Origin: Pseudorhizobium banfieldiae
GTDB lineage: Bacteria > Pseudomonadota > Alphaproteobacteria > Rhizobiales > Rhizobiaceae
Direction of reading: 5' to 3'
DNA: 64,000 bases
Assembly (NCBI RefSeq): GCF_000967425.1
Contig: NZ_FO082820.1
Span: forward strand, 2,418,001-2,482,000
How positions within the stretch are numbered: position 1 is the stretch's first letter; each line of letters starts with the position of its first letter. The position numbers were made by a program, and so were the translations under genes. Below the pieces are notes generated by a model that saw only the letters and a list, made by a program, of their open reading frames with translations, was not told the DNA's origin and ran no database searches. Of this stretch, positions 17,335-26,307 are shown in pieces.

Positions 17335-18120
17335 GTGACGGACCAACACACTCCGCTCGTGGAAATGCGGAATATTTCCATCTCCTTCGGCGGGATCCAT
17401 GCCGTGGAGAATGCCAGCATCGACCTTTATCCGGGCGAGGTCGTCGCCCTGCTCGGCCACAACGGCGCCGGAAAGTCGACCCTGATCAAGATCCTGTCGG
17501 GCGCCTATCGCCGCGATACCGGCGAAATCCTCATCAACGGCGAGCCCGCCGACATCAAGAACCCGCGCGACGCCAAGAAGTTCGGCATCGAGACGATCTA
17601 CCAGACGCTCGCCGTCGCCGATAACGTCGATGCCGCCGCCAACCTCTACCTCGGCCGCGAACTGCAGACGGCCTGGGGCACGCTGGACGACGTCGCCATG
17701 GAAGCCAACGCGCGCGAGGTAATGGGCCGCCTCAACCCCAACTTCAAGCGATTCAAGGAGCCGGTGAAGGCGCTCTCGGGCGGCCAGCGGCAGTCGGTGG
17801 CGATCGCACGTGCGATCCTCTTCGACGCCCGCATCCTGATCATGGACGAGCCGACGGCAGCGCTTGGGCCGCACGAGACGGCGCAGGTGGGCGACCTCAT
17901 CAAGCAGCTGAAGAAGGAAGGCATCGGCATCTTCCTGATCAGCCACGACATTCACGACGTCTTCGACCTCGCCGACCGCGTCTTCGTCATGAAGAACGGA
18001 CAGGTGGTGGGCCATGCCCGCACCGAGGACGTGACCAAGGACGAGGTGCTCGGCATGATCATCCTCGGCAAGTGCCCGCCCGGCGCCACGCCCGGGCCGG
18101 GTGCAATGATGATGGCATGA
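17335..18120 (+). CDS. xylG: D-xylose ABC transporter ATPase, single nucleotide-binding domain
   Basis: A 261-residue ATPase with a GTG start at 17335, preceded by CAGGAG at good spacing. Motifs: Walker [11 protein letters not shown] loop IYQTLAV, signature [14 protein letters not shown], Walker [12 protein letters not shown], switch His in [10 protein letters not shown]. coli XylG carries two such domains in about 510 residues, but this copy has only one and presumably works as a homodimer. That short form is usual in the rhizobial and related sugar transporters of this class. The C-terminal tail is Pro/Gly/Met-rich. A terminator follows at once. Confidence 0.92.
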   Translation: MTDQHTPLVEMRNISISFGGIHAVENASIDLYPGEVVALLGHNGAGKSTLIKILSGAYRRDTGEILINGEPADIKNPRDAKKFGIETIYQTLAVADNVDAAANLYLGRELQTAWGTLDDVAMEANAREVMGRLNPNFKRFKEPVKALSGGQRQSVAIARAILFDARILIMDEPTAALGPHETAQVGDLIKQLKKEGIGIFLISHDIHDVFDLADRVFVMKNGQVVGHARTEDVTKDEVLGMIILGKCPPGATPGPGAMMMA

Positions 18121-18122
18121 AT

Positions 18123-18152
18123 GGGGGGCTCTTCGGAGCCCCTTCCCTTTCT
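18123..18152 (+). terminator. Intrinsic terminator of xylFHG
   Basis: GGGGCTC, a TTCG tetraloop and GAGCCCC, then TTCCCTTTCT, directly after the xylG stop. Confidence 0.85.
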
Positions 18153-18163
18153 GCCCGATCGTG

Positions 18164-18859
18164 TCACCACTCGATCGCGCTGCCGTCATAGGCGAAGAAC
18201 CGCCCGCTCTGGGCCGGCTGCAAACCGTCCAGCACGTCGAGCAGCATCCGCGCCGAATGATCGGGGGACAGGCGCTCGCGCCCCGCGCCGTAAGGCTCCG
18301 ACAACGGCGTCGTCACCGTACCGGGATGAAGCGCCGCAATCACCGCCTGCGGATGCGTCCGCGCCGCCTCGATGGCGGTGGTCCGGACGATCTGGTTGAG
18401 CGCCGCCTTCGAGGCCCTGTAGGAGATCCAGCCGCCGAGCCGGTTGTCGCCGATCGAGCCGACCCGGGCAGACAGGGTCGCGAAGACCGCCCGGCGATCG
18501 CGGCGCAGGAGCGGCAGGAAGTGCTTGAAGATGAGCGCCGGCCCGATCGCGTTGACGGCAAACTGTTTCGCCATCGCCTGCGGATCGAGCACGCGGATGG
18601 TCTTTTCGGGCCCGATGCCGTCGATCGTCAGCGCGCCCGTCGCATCCAACACGAGATCGAACGGCGCGCCGTCACGCAGCCTTTCAGCGGCAGCGGCAAT
18701 GGTGCCCTCCTCCGTCAGGTCGAGACCGTCGTCGCGGCGCGACAACGTCTCGACGCCGCCGCAGCCGGGCTCGTCCCGCAGCAGCTCCGCCGCGGCCGCA
18801 CCAATCCCGCCGCTCGCGCCGACGACCAAGGCACGGTATCCCGATGGCAGAGACTTCAT
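18164..18859 (-). CDS. Short-chain dehydrogenase/reductase, C-factor-like
   Basis: About 231 residues from the ATG at 18859 ([12 protein letters not shown]), which follows AAGGGGAAGG. N-terminal Rossmann motif [13 protein letters not shown]; the active-site motif is [10 protein letters not shown] with catalytic Tyr and Lys; ATLSARVGS holds the catalytic Ser. The [17 protein letters not shown] step is typical of the C-factor/CsgA-like branch of SDRs that often lack a known substrate. It converges on the xylFHG operon and shares the terminator region. Confidence 0.85.
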   Translation of the reverse strand: MKSLPSGYRALVVGASGGIGAAAAELLRDEPGCGGVETLSRRDDGLDLTEEGTIAAAAERLRDGAPFDLVLDATGALTIDGIGPEKTIRVLDPQAMAKQFAVNAIGPALIFKHFLPLLRRDRRAVFATLSARVGSIGDNRLGGWISYRASKAALNQIVRTTAIEAARTHPQAVIAALHPGTVTTPLSEPYGAGRERLSPDHSARMLLDVLDGLQPAQSGRFFAYDGSAIEW

Positions 18860-19069
18860 CCTTCCCCTTGGCATTGCCCGCTCGCCTTGACCGCAGACGC
18901 GGCTGCGGCCGCCTGACCGGCCTTATCATGACCCTGTACGAGGCGCTCCGGCCACCGGTTCAGGCGCGCGATCTATTTTCCGCGCCAACCAATCATGGGC
19001 ATTGATGCCGGCCGCATCCTGGGTTAAGTACCAGCCATCGGAGCGGCGAGCGAGACTCGCCGGCGGTTA

Positions 19070-19146
19070 GCACCCGTAGCTCAGCTGGATAGAGTGTTGG
19101 ATTCCGATTCCAAAGGTCACAGGTTCGAATCCTGTCGGGTGCGCCA
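19070..19146 (+). tRNA. tRNA-Arg (anticodon CCG)
   Basis: A complete 77-base cloverleaf. The acceptor stem GCACCCG pairs with CGGGTGC, the D arm is GCTCAGCTGGATAGAGT, the anticodon stem TTGGA/TCCAA encloses loop TTCCGAT (anticodon CCG, reading CGG), and the T arm is CAGGTTCGAATCCTG. The CCA end is encoded at 19144-19146. An insertion sequence starts 10 bases downstream. Confidence 0.96.
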
Positions 19147-19155
19147 TTTACGTTC

Positions 19156-19186
19156 TGTCCGACCCGGAGACATAGGTAACGGTTTG
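19156..19186 (+). repeat. Left terminal inverted repeat of the IS481-type element
   Basis: Begins TGTCCGACCCGGAGACATAG. It matches the right end over the first nine bases exactly and then with small gaps. Confidence 0.8.
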
Positions 19187-19189
19187 TCC

Positions 19190-20379
19190 CTAATACATGG
19201 GTGACAACCTCGTGCCGAACGGGTTGTCGATGGTTTGCAATGTTCTCTGCTCCAGGTCGATATATCCGAGATCATAGTGCATGAAGCTGACGAGCCAAAT
19301 GCCGTCGTCGACTTCCTTGAGCCCGAGCCTCTGTCCGGCCAGCACCGTCGAGATATTGATCTTCTTGCGATGGACGCAAAGCCGCCCGCAGTTGGTGACG
19401 ATGGCGTCGCGATCGTGGAAGGGATAGTCGATGTCCGGCAGGCCCTGATAGAGTCTGGGCGACGTGGTGTAGAGCTCTGCCGGTACCTTCATAGACAGCG
19501 CCTCATGCGGCCGTTCTTCATTGAATTCGCTTACGAAAGCGTCGAAACGCATCTGCTGCTGCAGGATATTGCGGCCCGGCGGCCTCGTCGCTTCCTTCTT
19601 GAGCGTCAGGTGCATGCGCTCGTGGCGGCCGTTCTCCTGCGGGTGACCGGGACGGATGCGCTCGAGGGCGATGCCGAGCCTGAGCCACCAGACCGAGAGC
19701 TTTGACAGATTGTAGAGCCCGTTGGGACTGGCGAAGGGCAGGCCGTTGTCGGAGCGGATCGCGGCCGGTAGGCCCCGCTCGGCAAAAACCCGCCGAAAGG
19801 CCTCGAAGACACCCTGTTCGCGCGTCGATTCGAAGGCCTCGCAACACAGAAGATAGCGCGAGAGCTGGTCGGTGATCGTCAGGGGGTAACAGTATTGCCG
19901 TTGCCCAGCTTGAACTCGCCCTTGAAGTCGGCGCACCAGAGATCGTTGGGACCAGGTGCCGCCGATAGCTGCGTGCCGACGGCCTTGTTCGCCCGGTTCC
20001 TCTTGCGGGCCTGGCTCACAAGGCCGTGACGATCGAGTACGGCGTGTACGGTGCTCTTTGCCGAAATGCGCACATCGCCGGCCAGCCGTTTGACGAGCAG
20101 TTCCCTGATCTTCCTGGCACCCCAGTAAGGCTTCTCTTGTCTGAGGCGAACAATCATCGCCTCAACCGGATCCGGCAACTGGTTGGCATAGCGCACCGGC
20201 CGTCGGGATCGATCGGTCAGCGCTTCTAGGCCATCATCCTTGTAGCGGTTGAAGATCTTGTAGCCGGTCTTGCGCGAGATGCCGAACGCTCGGCACACCT
20301 CGCTCATGCCTTCGCCCTCAAGCAGCCGGGCGACAAATCGTAGACGTTCCTCCATGACCGAAGTCTCTCTCCACGGCAT
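19190..20379 (-). pseudogene. IS481-family transposase, disrupted by a frameshift
   Basis: The N-terminal half starts MPWRETSVMEERLRFV at 20379 and holds the helix-turn-helix (MSEVCRAFGISRKTGYKIF) and the first catalytic Asp in DLWCADFKGEFK. It stops at 19879. The C-terminal half continues in another frame from near 19895 (CYPLTITDQLSRYL) and holds the second Asp (IRSDNGLPF) and the Glu (ENGRHERM) of the DDE triad, ending at 19190. One base is missing around GGCAATAC; IS481 transposases are normally a single frame, so this is decay, not programmed shifting. A sequencing error is the alternative. Confidence 0.85.
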
Positions 20380-20424
20380 CAACACCTCCCGACAAAGTCG
20401 AAAAGTGTTACCCATGTCTCCGGT

Positions 20425-20455
20425 ACGAAATGTCACCTATCTCTCAGGTCGGACA
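20425..20455 (-). repeat. Right terminal inverted repeat of the IS481-type element
   Basis: On the minus strand it begins TGTCCGACCTGAGAGATAGG, the inverted partner of the left end. Confidence 0.8.
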
Positions 20456-20484
20456 TTATTCTCACAGTGAGCAGATCCCCTCCG

Positions 20485-21039
20485 CTATGGCAGCGGGGCG
20501 GTCAGGTATCGTTGTAGCGTTTCGCCTATGGCGGCGACCAGCGTGTCGCGGGCGATGTCGTCGTCGGATAGATTGATCACGTAGCGGGCATAGGCCAGTC
20601 CGAGGATCTGCGTGGCGACGAGGTAGGCGCGCTCGGCCAGACGTTCGGATCCGGCGACCCGGCTGATCATTGGAGCGACCTGCCTGCCAAGGATTTCGCG
20701 GATGCGGACGGCCGCCTCGGGATTGGTGGCGGCGGTGCGGATCAGCGTGCGCAGAAGGTCGTCATGCTCCGCCCCTTCCCAGCGCCGGAAGAAATGGGCG
20801 GCCAATGCGGGGCCGATCCGGCCGCTTTCCAGCCCGCTCAGGTCAGGCAGTGCCAGGTCCACCGAAACTGCCTCGGCGAAAAGCTGCTCCTTGCCCCCGA
20901 AATAGCGGTTGATCAGCGCGGGATTGACTTCGGCCTGCGCGGCGATGTCACGCACGGTCGTACGCTCGTACCCCCGCTCCGAGAATATGCGACGCGCCGC
21001 CTGCACAAGTCTCTCCCGCGTCGCCTCTGCATTCCGCAT
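20485..21039 (-). CDS. TetR/AcrR-family transcriptional repressor
   Basis: A 184-residue protein. Residues about 8-52 form the TetR DNA-binding domain: RERLVQAARRIFSERGYERT, then VRDIAAQAEVNPALINRYFG and KEQLF. The C-terminal part (TetR_C-like helices with the HFFRRWEGAEHDDLLRTLIR segment) would bind a small ligand. It is divergent from a FAD monooxygenase gene, and a perfect 16-bp palindrome overlaps that gene's likely -10 element. So it probably represses the monooxygenase and itself until the monooxygenase substrate or a related compound appears. Confidence 0.9.
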   Translation of the reverse strand: MRNAEATRERLVQAARRIFSERGYERTTVRDIAAQAEVNPALINRYFGGKEQLFAEAVSVDLALPDLSGLESGRIGPALAAHFFRRWEGAEHDDLLRTLIRTAATNPEAAVRIREILGRQVAPMISRVAGSERLAERAYLVATQILGLAYARYVINLSDDDIARDTLVAAIGETLQRYLTAPLP

Positions 21040-21062
21040 CCTGCACCTCTTGTAAACAGCCG

Positions 21063-21090
21063 TTGACTTACCTGAACCCGCAGGTTAGTA
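21063..21090 (+). promoter_or_regulatory. Candidate sigma-70-type promoter of the FAD monooxygenase gene
   Basis: TTGACT (21063-21068), a 16-base spacer, then TTAGTA (21085-21090). The operator palindrome begins inside the -10, so bound repressor would block RNA polymerase. The spacer contains an ACCTG/CAGGT inverted pair. Confidence 0.5.
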
Positions 21091-21103
21091 AACACGTGTT
21101 TAC
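21088..21103. promoter_or_regulatory. TetR-type operator, perfect 16-bp palindrome
   Basis: GTAAACACGTGTTTAC is fully self-complementary. A matching half (TGTAAAC) occurs again near 21051. It lies between the divergent TetR and monooxygenase genes. Confidence 0.75.
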
Positions 21104-21124
21104 AATATTCGGGAGGATGGCTCA

Positions 21125-22270
21125 ATGAGCACGATGTCCACGCAGGTCCTGATCGTCGGTGCCGGGCCGGCGGGGCTGGCCACGGCAGTCGGGCTCGCGC
21201 AGAAGGGAGTGGATTTCCGTATCGTCGATGCATTGCCGGACGCACAGAACACTTCTCGTGCTGCGGTGGTCCATGCCGCGACACTGGAAAAGCTCGAAAT
21301 TCTCGGCGTGGCCGGGGATCTTCTGGCTCGGGGTATCAAGGTGCCGAATTTCAGGATCAGGGACCGGGACGACGTACTCCTTCATATCGACTTCACGGTA
21401 TTGCCGGGAAAATACCGCCACGCGCTGATGATCCCCCAGGACGAGACCGAAGCCACCCTGACAGGCCGGCTGCGGGCACTTGGCCACGAGGTGATGCGAC
21501 CTGTCGAATTACGTCGTTTCGACAGGGCGGGTGACGGCTTCAGGATCGCACTCGACATGGCTGGCGATGAGGTCAGCCTCGACTGCCGCTATCTTGTCGG
21601 AGCCGACGGGATGAGAAGCGCCGTTCGCGACGCGGGCGAGATCGGCTTTCCGGGCAAGACCTACGGCTCCTTCATGCTCGCCGACGTGCGGATGCAATGG
21701 CCGATCGCCAGTGACGAGGTGACGCTCTATTTCTCCGAAGCAGGCACGCTCGTGGTCGCGCCCATGTCGGAGCGGCGCTATCGCGTTGTGGCACAGCACC
21801 CGGATGCGCCGGCAGAACCTGATCTTGCCGATGTCCAGGCAATCCTCGACGCAAGAGGTCCCCGTTCGGGAGCACGCGTGGAGGAGGTGCTGTGGGGCTC
21901 GGGTTTTCACGTCCACCACAAGCTCTCCGAGACATTTCATGACAGGCGGCTGCTACTGGTCGGCGATGCCGCGCATGTGCACAGCCCCGCCGGTGGCCAG
22001 GGCATGAACCTTGGATTGCGGGACGCAGTTGCCCTTGCCGAAGCGCTCTCAGTCGCGATCGACACCCAAAACGACGAGCCGCTGCAACGCTATGATGGCT
22101 CCCGGCGCGGTGCGGCGCGCGAAGTCCTCGGCCGGACCGACCGGCTGACGCAGCTGGCGACCCTGAAAAGCCCGGTGCTGCGCTGGACGAGGAACCGGCT
22201 CCTCCGCATGGTTGGCGCAAGCGACGCCGCGCGCCGTCGGTTCGCCGCCATGCTGGCCGGGTTTTCCTGA
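21125..22270 (+). CDS. FAD-dependent monooxygenase (aromatic hydroxylase/UbiH-like group A)
   Basis: A 381-residue flavoprotein monooxygenase. The N-terminal FAD fold is VLIVGAGPAGLATAVGLAQK; the DG motif is YLVGADGMRSAVRD; the second FAD motif is LLVGDAAHVHSPAGGQGMNL. These are the three signatures of the PHBH-type (class A) hydroxylases, which use NAD(P)H and oxygen to hydroxylate aromatic or similar rings. It is shorter than phenol hydroxylases and lacks their thioredoxin-like tail. GGGAGGATGG precedes the ATG at 21125. The divergent TetR suggests induction by a xenobiotic or aromatic; the substrate is unknown. Confidence 0.88.
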   Translation: MSTMSTQVLIVGAGPAGLATAVGLAQKGVDFRIVDALPDAQNTSRAAVVHAATLEKLEILGVAGDLLARGIKVPNFRIRDRDDVLLHIDFTVLPGKYRHALMIPQDETEATLTGRLRALGHEVMRPVELRRFDRAGDGFRIALDMAGDEVSLDCRYLVGADGMRSAVRDAGEIGFPGKTYGSFMLADVRMQWPIASDEVTLYFSEAGTLVVAPMSERRYRVVAQHPDAPAEPDLADVQAILDARGPRSGARVEEVLWGSGFHVHHKLSETFHDRRLLLVGDAAHVHSPAGGQGMNLGLRDAVALAEALSVAIDTQNDEPLQRYDGSRRGAAREVLGRTDRLTQLATLKSPVLRWTRNRLLRMVGASDAARRRFAAMLAGFS

Positions 22271-22346
22271 GCCGCTCCGCCACCTCCACCTTGCCGCCTG
22301 TCATCGGCCCCGCTATGCGGGAACGGAATGGGTGGGCGTGAAGCTG

Positions 22347-23603
22347 ATGGACGACCTGATCTTGCGGTTCGGTGTGGCGCTGGCGATCGGCATGCTGGTC
22401 GGGCTCGAGCGCGGCTGGCGCGAGCGGGACGAACCTGCCGGCAGCCGCACCGCCGGCATCCGCACCTATGCGATCTCCGGGCTTCTTGGCGGCATCTTCG
22501 CGGCGCTCTCGCAAAGCATGCAGACGGCGGCGGTGTTCGCCGTCGGCTTCCTCGGCTTCTCGCTGCTCTTCGCCTGGTTCCAGGCCCGCGAAGCGATCGC
22601 CGAGAAGAGCTTCAGCGTCACCAGGGTGATCGTCGGCCTCTGCGTCTTCGCGCTGGGCGGTCTCGCCGTCAGCGGCGACTATCGAGCCGCGGCCGCCGGG
22701 GGCGCTGCCCTCGCCGCCGTGCTTGCCAGCCGTGAAGTCCTGCATGCGCTGCTGAAGCGTCTGACCTGGATCGAACTGCGCTCCGCTCTTCTGCTTGCGG
22801 TGATGACGACGATCATCCTGCCGCTCCTGCCCAATCGCGCCATCGATCCCTGGGGCGGCTTCAATCCGTGGGAGATCTGGTTCTTCACCGTCCTCACCGC
22901 CAGCCTCTCCTATCTCGGCTACATCGCAGTGCGATTGCTCGGTCCGGCCCGCGGGCTGGTAGTGAGCGGGCTGGCCGGCGCGTTGATCTCCTCGACGGCG
23001 GTCACGGTCGCTTTCGCGCGGACGGCAAGTAGCGGCGGTAACGCACGGGCCTTGTCGGGGGCGGCGGCGCTTGCTGCCATGGTGTCGGTGCTGCGGGTCA
23101 GCGTCGTCATGCTGATCCTCGCCCCGCATGCGCTGGAGGTCGCCGGGCCGCCCGCTCTCGCCGCCGCCGCGGCCTTCGCTGCCATCGCCTTCCTGCTACT
23201 TTCGTCCGTTCCGAAGACGAATGCCGATCCCGAACGGCAGGCCCGGAATCCATTCGAGCTTACCGCCCTCCTTGTCTTCGCGGCGGCCTTCGCGACGGTC
23301 TCCACGGCAAGCGCCGCCCTCACCGCCCGCTTCGGCTCGGCGAGCATCCTCGCAAGTTCCGCGGTATCGGGCGCCTTCGACGTGGATGTCGCCGTGCTGA
23401 GCGCGCTTCGCCTCGCTGGCACAGAGGTTTCGCTTTCGCTGATCGGCCAAGCCGTCTTGGTCGCCCTGACGGCGAACGCCTGCGGGCGGCTGCTGCTGGC
23501 TGCCGTGGCGGGCCCCGCGCGCTACTGGCTGCCGCTTGCCGCCGCGACGGCGGTCGCCGCAAGCGCGGGCGCCCTCGTCTTCATCGGCCTCAACGGCATC
23601 TGA
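22347..23603 (+). CDS. MgtC/SapB-family membrane protein with DUF4010 region
   Basis: About 418 residues. The N-terminal MgtC-like part has the conserved GMLVGLERGWRER and GSRTAGIRTYAISGLLGG; the rest is a string of hydrophobic helices, twelve or thirteen in total, matching the long MgtC-DUF4010 form. MgtC proteins bind and restrain the F-type ATP synthase in enterobacteria; the function of the long form is not known. ATG 22347 is one choice; GTG 22338 is in frame and equally possible. It follows the monooxygenase gene by about 75 bases. Confidence 0.85.
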   Translation: MDDLILRFGVALAIGMLVGLERGWRERDEPAGSRTAGIRTYAISGLLGGIFAALSQSMQTAAVFAVGFLGFSLLFAWFQAREAIAEKSFSVTRVIVGLCVFALGGLAVSGDYRAAAAGGAALAAVLASREVLHALLKRLTWIELRSALLLAVMTTIILPLLPNRAIDPWGGFNPWEIWFFTVLTASLSYLGYIAVRLLGPARGLVVSGLAGALISSTAVTVAFARTASSGGNARALSGAAALAAMVSVLRVSVVMLILAPHALEVAGPPALAAAAAFAAIAFLLLSSVPKTNADPERQARNPFELTALLVFAAAFATVSTASAALTARFGSASILASSAVSGAFDVDVAVLSALRLAGTEVSLSLIGQAVLVALTANACGRLLLAAVAGPARYWLPLAAATAVAASAGALVFIGLNGI

Positions 23604-23606
23604 GGC

Positions 23607-25574
23607 TCAGACTGCCTGCGGTCGCCTGGCACGACCGGCCTGTCCGGCGAGATAGCTGCCCACCGCCTCTTCCGGCATCGGCCGCGAAAAGAGATAGCCC
23701 TGGTAGCCGCTGACACCCGCGGCCGCCAGGATCTGCATCTGCGTCACCGTTTCCACGCCTTCGACGATGCATTCAAGGTCGAGGCTATGGCAGAGTGAGG
23801 CCATGGTTGCGACGATATCGCGCGCGACGCGCTCGCGTTCGATGTCGAGCGTGAAGGAACGATCGAGCTTGATCCGGTCGATTGGCAGCCGACGCACATA
23901 GCTCAGGCTGGAATAGCCGGTGCCGAAGTCGTCGAGTGCGACGCAGACGCCCTTTTCGCGCGCAGCCTGCAACGCAAGGGTGGCGCGCGAAAAGTCCTGC
24001 ATGATTGCGGACTCGGTGACCTCGAGGATCAGCCTCCCGTGGTCGATCCCGGCCTTGTCGATCTCCTCGAGCAGCGCTGTCATCGTCTTCGGGCTGCAGA
24101 CGTCACGGGCGGAGAGGTTGAAGGAGAGCTTGACATCATCAGGCCAGGCGCGAGCCGCCTGCAGCGCCTTGCGGAACAGGGGCATCGTGATCTTGCCGAT
24201 CGTCCCTGCCTGCTCCGCCGCGCGGATGAAGACATCCGGCGAGACCCGACCGAGCACCGCATCATCCCAGCGCGCCAGCGCCTCGAAGCCGATCGCACGC
24301 CCGTCGCGGTTGACGATCGGCTGGTACTCGAGGTGAAAGACGTCCTCGCTCTCCACCGCCCGTAACCGATGGGCAACGGCCGCGGCCTGGCGGTTTTCCT
24401 CGGCGTGCAGGTCGGAGAAGATCGTGACCGCACCGCGGTCGTTCTGCTTCAGATAGTAAAGCGCAAGGTCCGCCTTCTCGTAGAGCTCGCCGGCGGTGCC
24501 GCCCGCTTCGGGGAAGCGGGAAAGCCCGCAGGTGGCAGAGACGGTGACGCTCCCCTCCTCGAATACGAAGGCCGGTACGAGCGCGTCCAGCGCCTCCCGG
24601 CAGGTCTTCTGCAAGTCCTCGTCGGAGCCAGGGGTCAGAAGGATCAATGCAAACTCGTCACCACCGAGCCTCGCCAGCAGCGCGTTCTCCGGAAGGCTCG
24701 ACGACAGCCGGCAGGCGACCTCCTGAAGCAGGCGATCACCGACACTGTGGCCGAAGATGTCGTTAACGGGCTTGAAGCCGTCGAAGTCGAGAATCCCGAC
24801 CGCAAAGGGTTCGTTGCCGGAAGTCGATGCTGCGATCTGCTGCTCGAGTCGCTCAAAGAAACAGCGCCGGTTGGCCAGTCCCGTCAGCGCATCCTCGTTC
24901 GCCATCTGGCAGATGGTCCCGTTGAGCGACTGCAACTGCCGATGCTGTGCGGCAAGTTCGATCTCCTTCTCGACCCGCTGGCGAAAATCGGAGTGGGACC
25001 GCTGCATCACCACCATCATGCCGCCCATCACCAGCAGCATGTTGAGCGCGATCGCCCGGAAGACCTCATGCTCCTGAAGCCCGAGGAAGACGATCGTCGG
25101 AATCACGACGAGCACGAATATCGCCGGCGCCACCTGCTTCAACGGCCTCAGACAGGTGATCACGGTGACGATTGTGATCCCGGTGAAGAAGGTGTTCTGG
25201 CTCTTGGCATAGGCATCACCATAACCGAAGAGCAGCAGTGACCAGACGGAAATGGCGGCGCCGAGCGTGCAGGCAAGCCAGACGACGGTTCGCAACGACC
25301 GCTCGATCACCTCGTCGGTGGGGATCCGCTTGCGCGCCCGCATCATCTTGATGGCACGCAGAACGCAGATCACGACGAAGGCGGCGGGAAGCCAGATCGT
25401 CAACACTGCCGGGGCCCTATCGACATGCGTGAGCGCGAGCATCACCATGTTGATGACGACGATGCCGTACATCAGGGGAACCTGGCGGGAAAGCTCCGCA
25501 TACTGAGCGCGCCGGAATTCCAGACTGTCGGAACTCGTATCGAAGAAGGCAATGAACGTACGCACGAACTGCAT
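23607..25574 (-). CDS. Membrane-bound GGDEF-EAL protein (cyclic-di-GMP turnover)
   Basis: A 655-residue protein. Residues 30-190 hold about six membrane helices with no recognised sensory domain. The GGDEF domain (about 215-390) has an intact RLGGDEF at 302-308 but no RxxD inhibitory site upstream of it. The EAL domain (about 405-645) has FEALARW at 430, NLSARD, EVTESA, DDFGTGYSSL and KLDRSF, so the metal-binding residues look complete. Both a cyclase and a phosphodiesterase activity are possible; in such hybrids usually one dominates. It would change cell-surface and motility behaviour through c-di-GMP. Confidence 0.92.
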   Translation of the reverse strand: MQFVRTFIAFFDTSSDSLEFRRAQYAELSRQVPLMYGIVVINMVMLALTHVDRAPAVLTIWLPAAFVVICVLRAIKMMRARKRIPTDEVIERSLRTVVWLACTLGAAISVWSLLLFGYGDAYAKSQNTFFTGITIVTVITCLRPLKQVAPAIFVLVVIPTIVFLGLQEHEVFRAIALNMLLVMGGMMVVMQRSHSDFRQRVEKEIELAAQHRQLQSLNGTICQMANEDALTGLANRRCFFERLEQQIAASTSGNEPFAVGILDFDGFKPVNDIFGHSVGDRLLQEVACRLSSSLPENALLARLGGDEFALILLTPGSDEDLQKTCREALDALVPAFVFEEGSVTVSATCGLSRFPEAGGTAGELYEKADLALYYLKQNDRGAVTIFSDLHAEENRQAAAVAHRLRAVESEDVFHLEYQPIVNRDGRAIGFEALARWDDAVLGRVSPDVFIRAAEQAGTIGKITMPLFRKALQAARAWPDDVKLSFNLSARDVCSPKTMTALLEEIDKAGIDHGRLILEVTESAIMQDFSRATLALQAAREKGVCVALDDFGTGYSSLSYVRRLPIDRIKLDRSFTLDIERERVARDIVATMASLCHSLDLECIVEGVETVTQMQILAAAGVSGYQGYLFSRPMPEEAVGSYLAGQAGRARRPQAV

Positions 25575-25823
25575 CAGCTGCTCCCGAGCCTATCCGCTGG
25601 GGATCCCAAGGCCCGACAAGGATGAAAGAGAGGGAGGAACACTCTCGATGCCACCCGGGCCAAGCGTCATCTGCCGCCGGCCTTCATGGCACCTTGCAGC
25701 CCTGAAGGGGAGAACATCAGACAAACGTTAAAAAAGCAGTTTGCGATATGCCGCAAAAGTCGACGAATTCATCCGAAAATAGTCGCTTGAGGCTCGTTGA
25801 TGCAGAAAAGCGGTCGATGGGCG

Positions 25824-26189
25824 CTAGTTTGCAAGCATCCTGTGCATGGTGCTGACGATCCGGGCGGGGTCATAGGGTTTGCTGAAAAAACAGCTCTCGG
25901 CGGGAATCTCCTCGAGGGTGACCTTCCGGTATCCGGACGTGACGATGATCTTCAAGGGCGGCCAGCGGTCGCGGATATAGGCGGCCAACTTGATCCCATC
26001 CATGCCGCCGGGCATGTCGACATCGGTGAAGACGAGGCGGATGCCCGTGTTCTGTGTCAGGATCTCGATTGCCTCGGTGGCACTGCCGGCTTCATGGACA
26101 TGGAAGCCCGCATCGTTGAGCGTATCGACGATATCGAAACGTAGAATGGGTTCATCTTCAACGACGAGCACGGGTATGCGTGAAGGCAT
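25824..26189 (-). CDS. Single-domain response regulator
   Basis: A 121-residue stand-alone receiver domain. The acidic pair is in VLVVEDEP, the phospho-acceptor is Asp56 in LVFTDVDMPGG, the switch region is IIVTSGY and the invariant Lys is in FFSKPYDP. There is no output domain, so it works by protein contact or as a phosphate sink. A GGAAC-N16-GGTT promoter of the EcfG/RpoE2 type lies upstream and a second one fires the divergent small gene, so a role in the general stress response is likely. The TSGYxxxxxxEIP and SKPY steps recall receivers that partner HWE/HisKA2 kinases. Confidence 0.9.
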   Translation of the reverse strand: MPSRIPVLVVEDEPILRFDIVDTLNDAGFHVHEAGSATEAIEILTQNTGIRLVFTDVDMPGGMDGIKLAAYIRDRWPPLKIIVTSGYRKVTLEEIPAESCFFSKPYDPARIVSTMHRMLAN

Positions 26190-26248
26190 TTTTTAGCGGT
26201 CCCCTCAGATCTGACCGAGGCCATCATTGCGCCTCCGTCCTGCCCTGA

Positions 26249-26273
26249 AACCGCCGGTTCAGTCTTACGTTCC
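26249..26273 (-). promoter_or_regulatory. EcfG/RpoE2-like promoter of the response regulator gene
   Basis: On the minus strand GGAAC, 16 bases, then GGTTTC. The published rhizobial general-stress consensus is GGAAC followed after about 16-19 bases by a TT-containing -10. The start codon lies 60 bases downstream. Confidence 0.55.
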
Positions 26274-26307
26274 TCCTCCAGCGGAAAAATCACCACCTCT
26301 CTCGCCC

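Larger units (their letters stand above)
19156..20455 (-). mobile_element. IS481-family insertion sequence, about 1.3 kb, transposase frameshifted
   Basis: Bounded by imperfect terminal inverted repeats that both begin TGTCCGACC (left end at 19156, right end at 20455 on the other strand) and share a GATAGGTGAC/CATAGGTAAC core. It carries one transposase gene broken by a single-base shift near 19895. I see no target-site duplication next to the ends: CGTTC precedes the left end and TTATT follows the right. The element sits between tRNA-Arg and a TetR gene. With an inactive transposase it could move only with help from an intact copy elsewhere. Confidence 0.88.

Noticed and set aside
21672..23129. 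A 485-residue minus-strand frame over the monooxygenase and the MgtC-like gene
   Set aside because: Low-complexity Arg/Gly/His-rich mirror; both sense genes are recognised.
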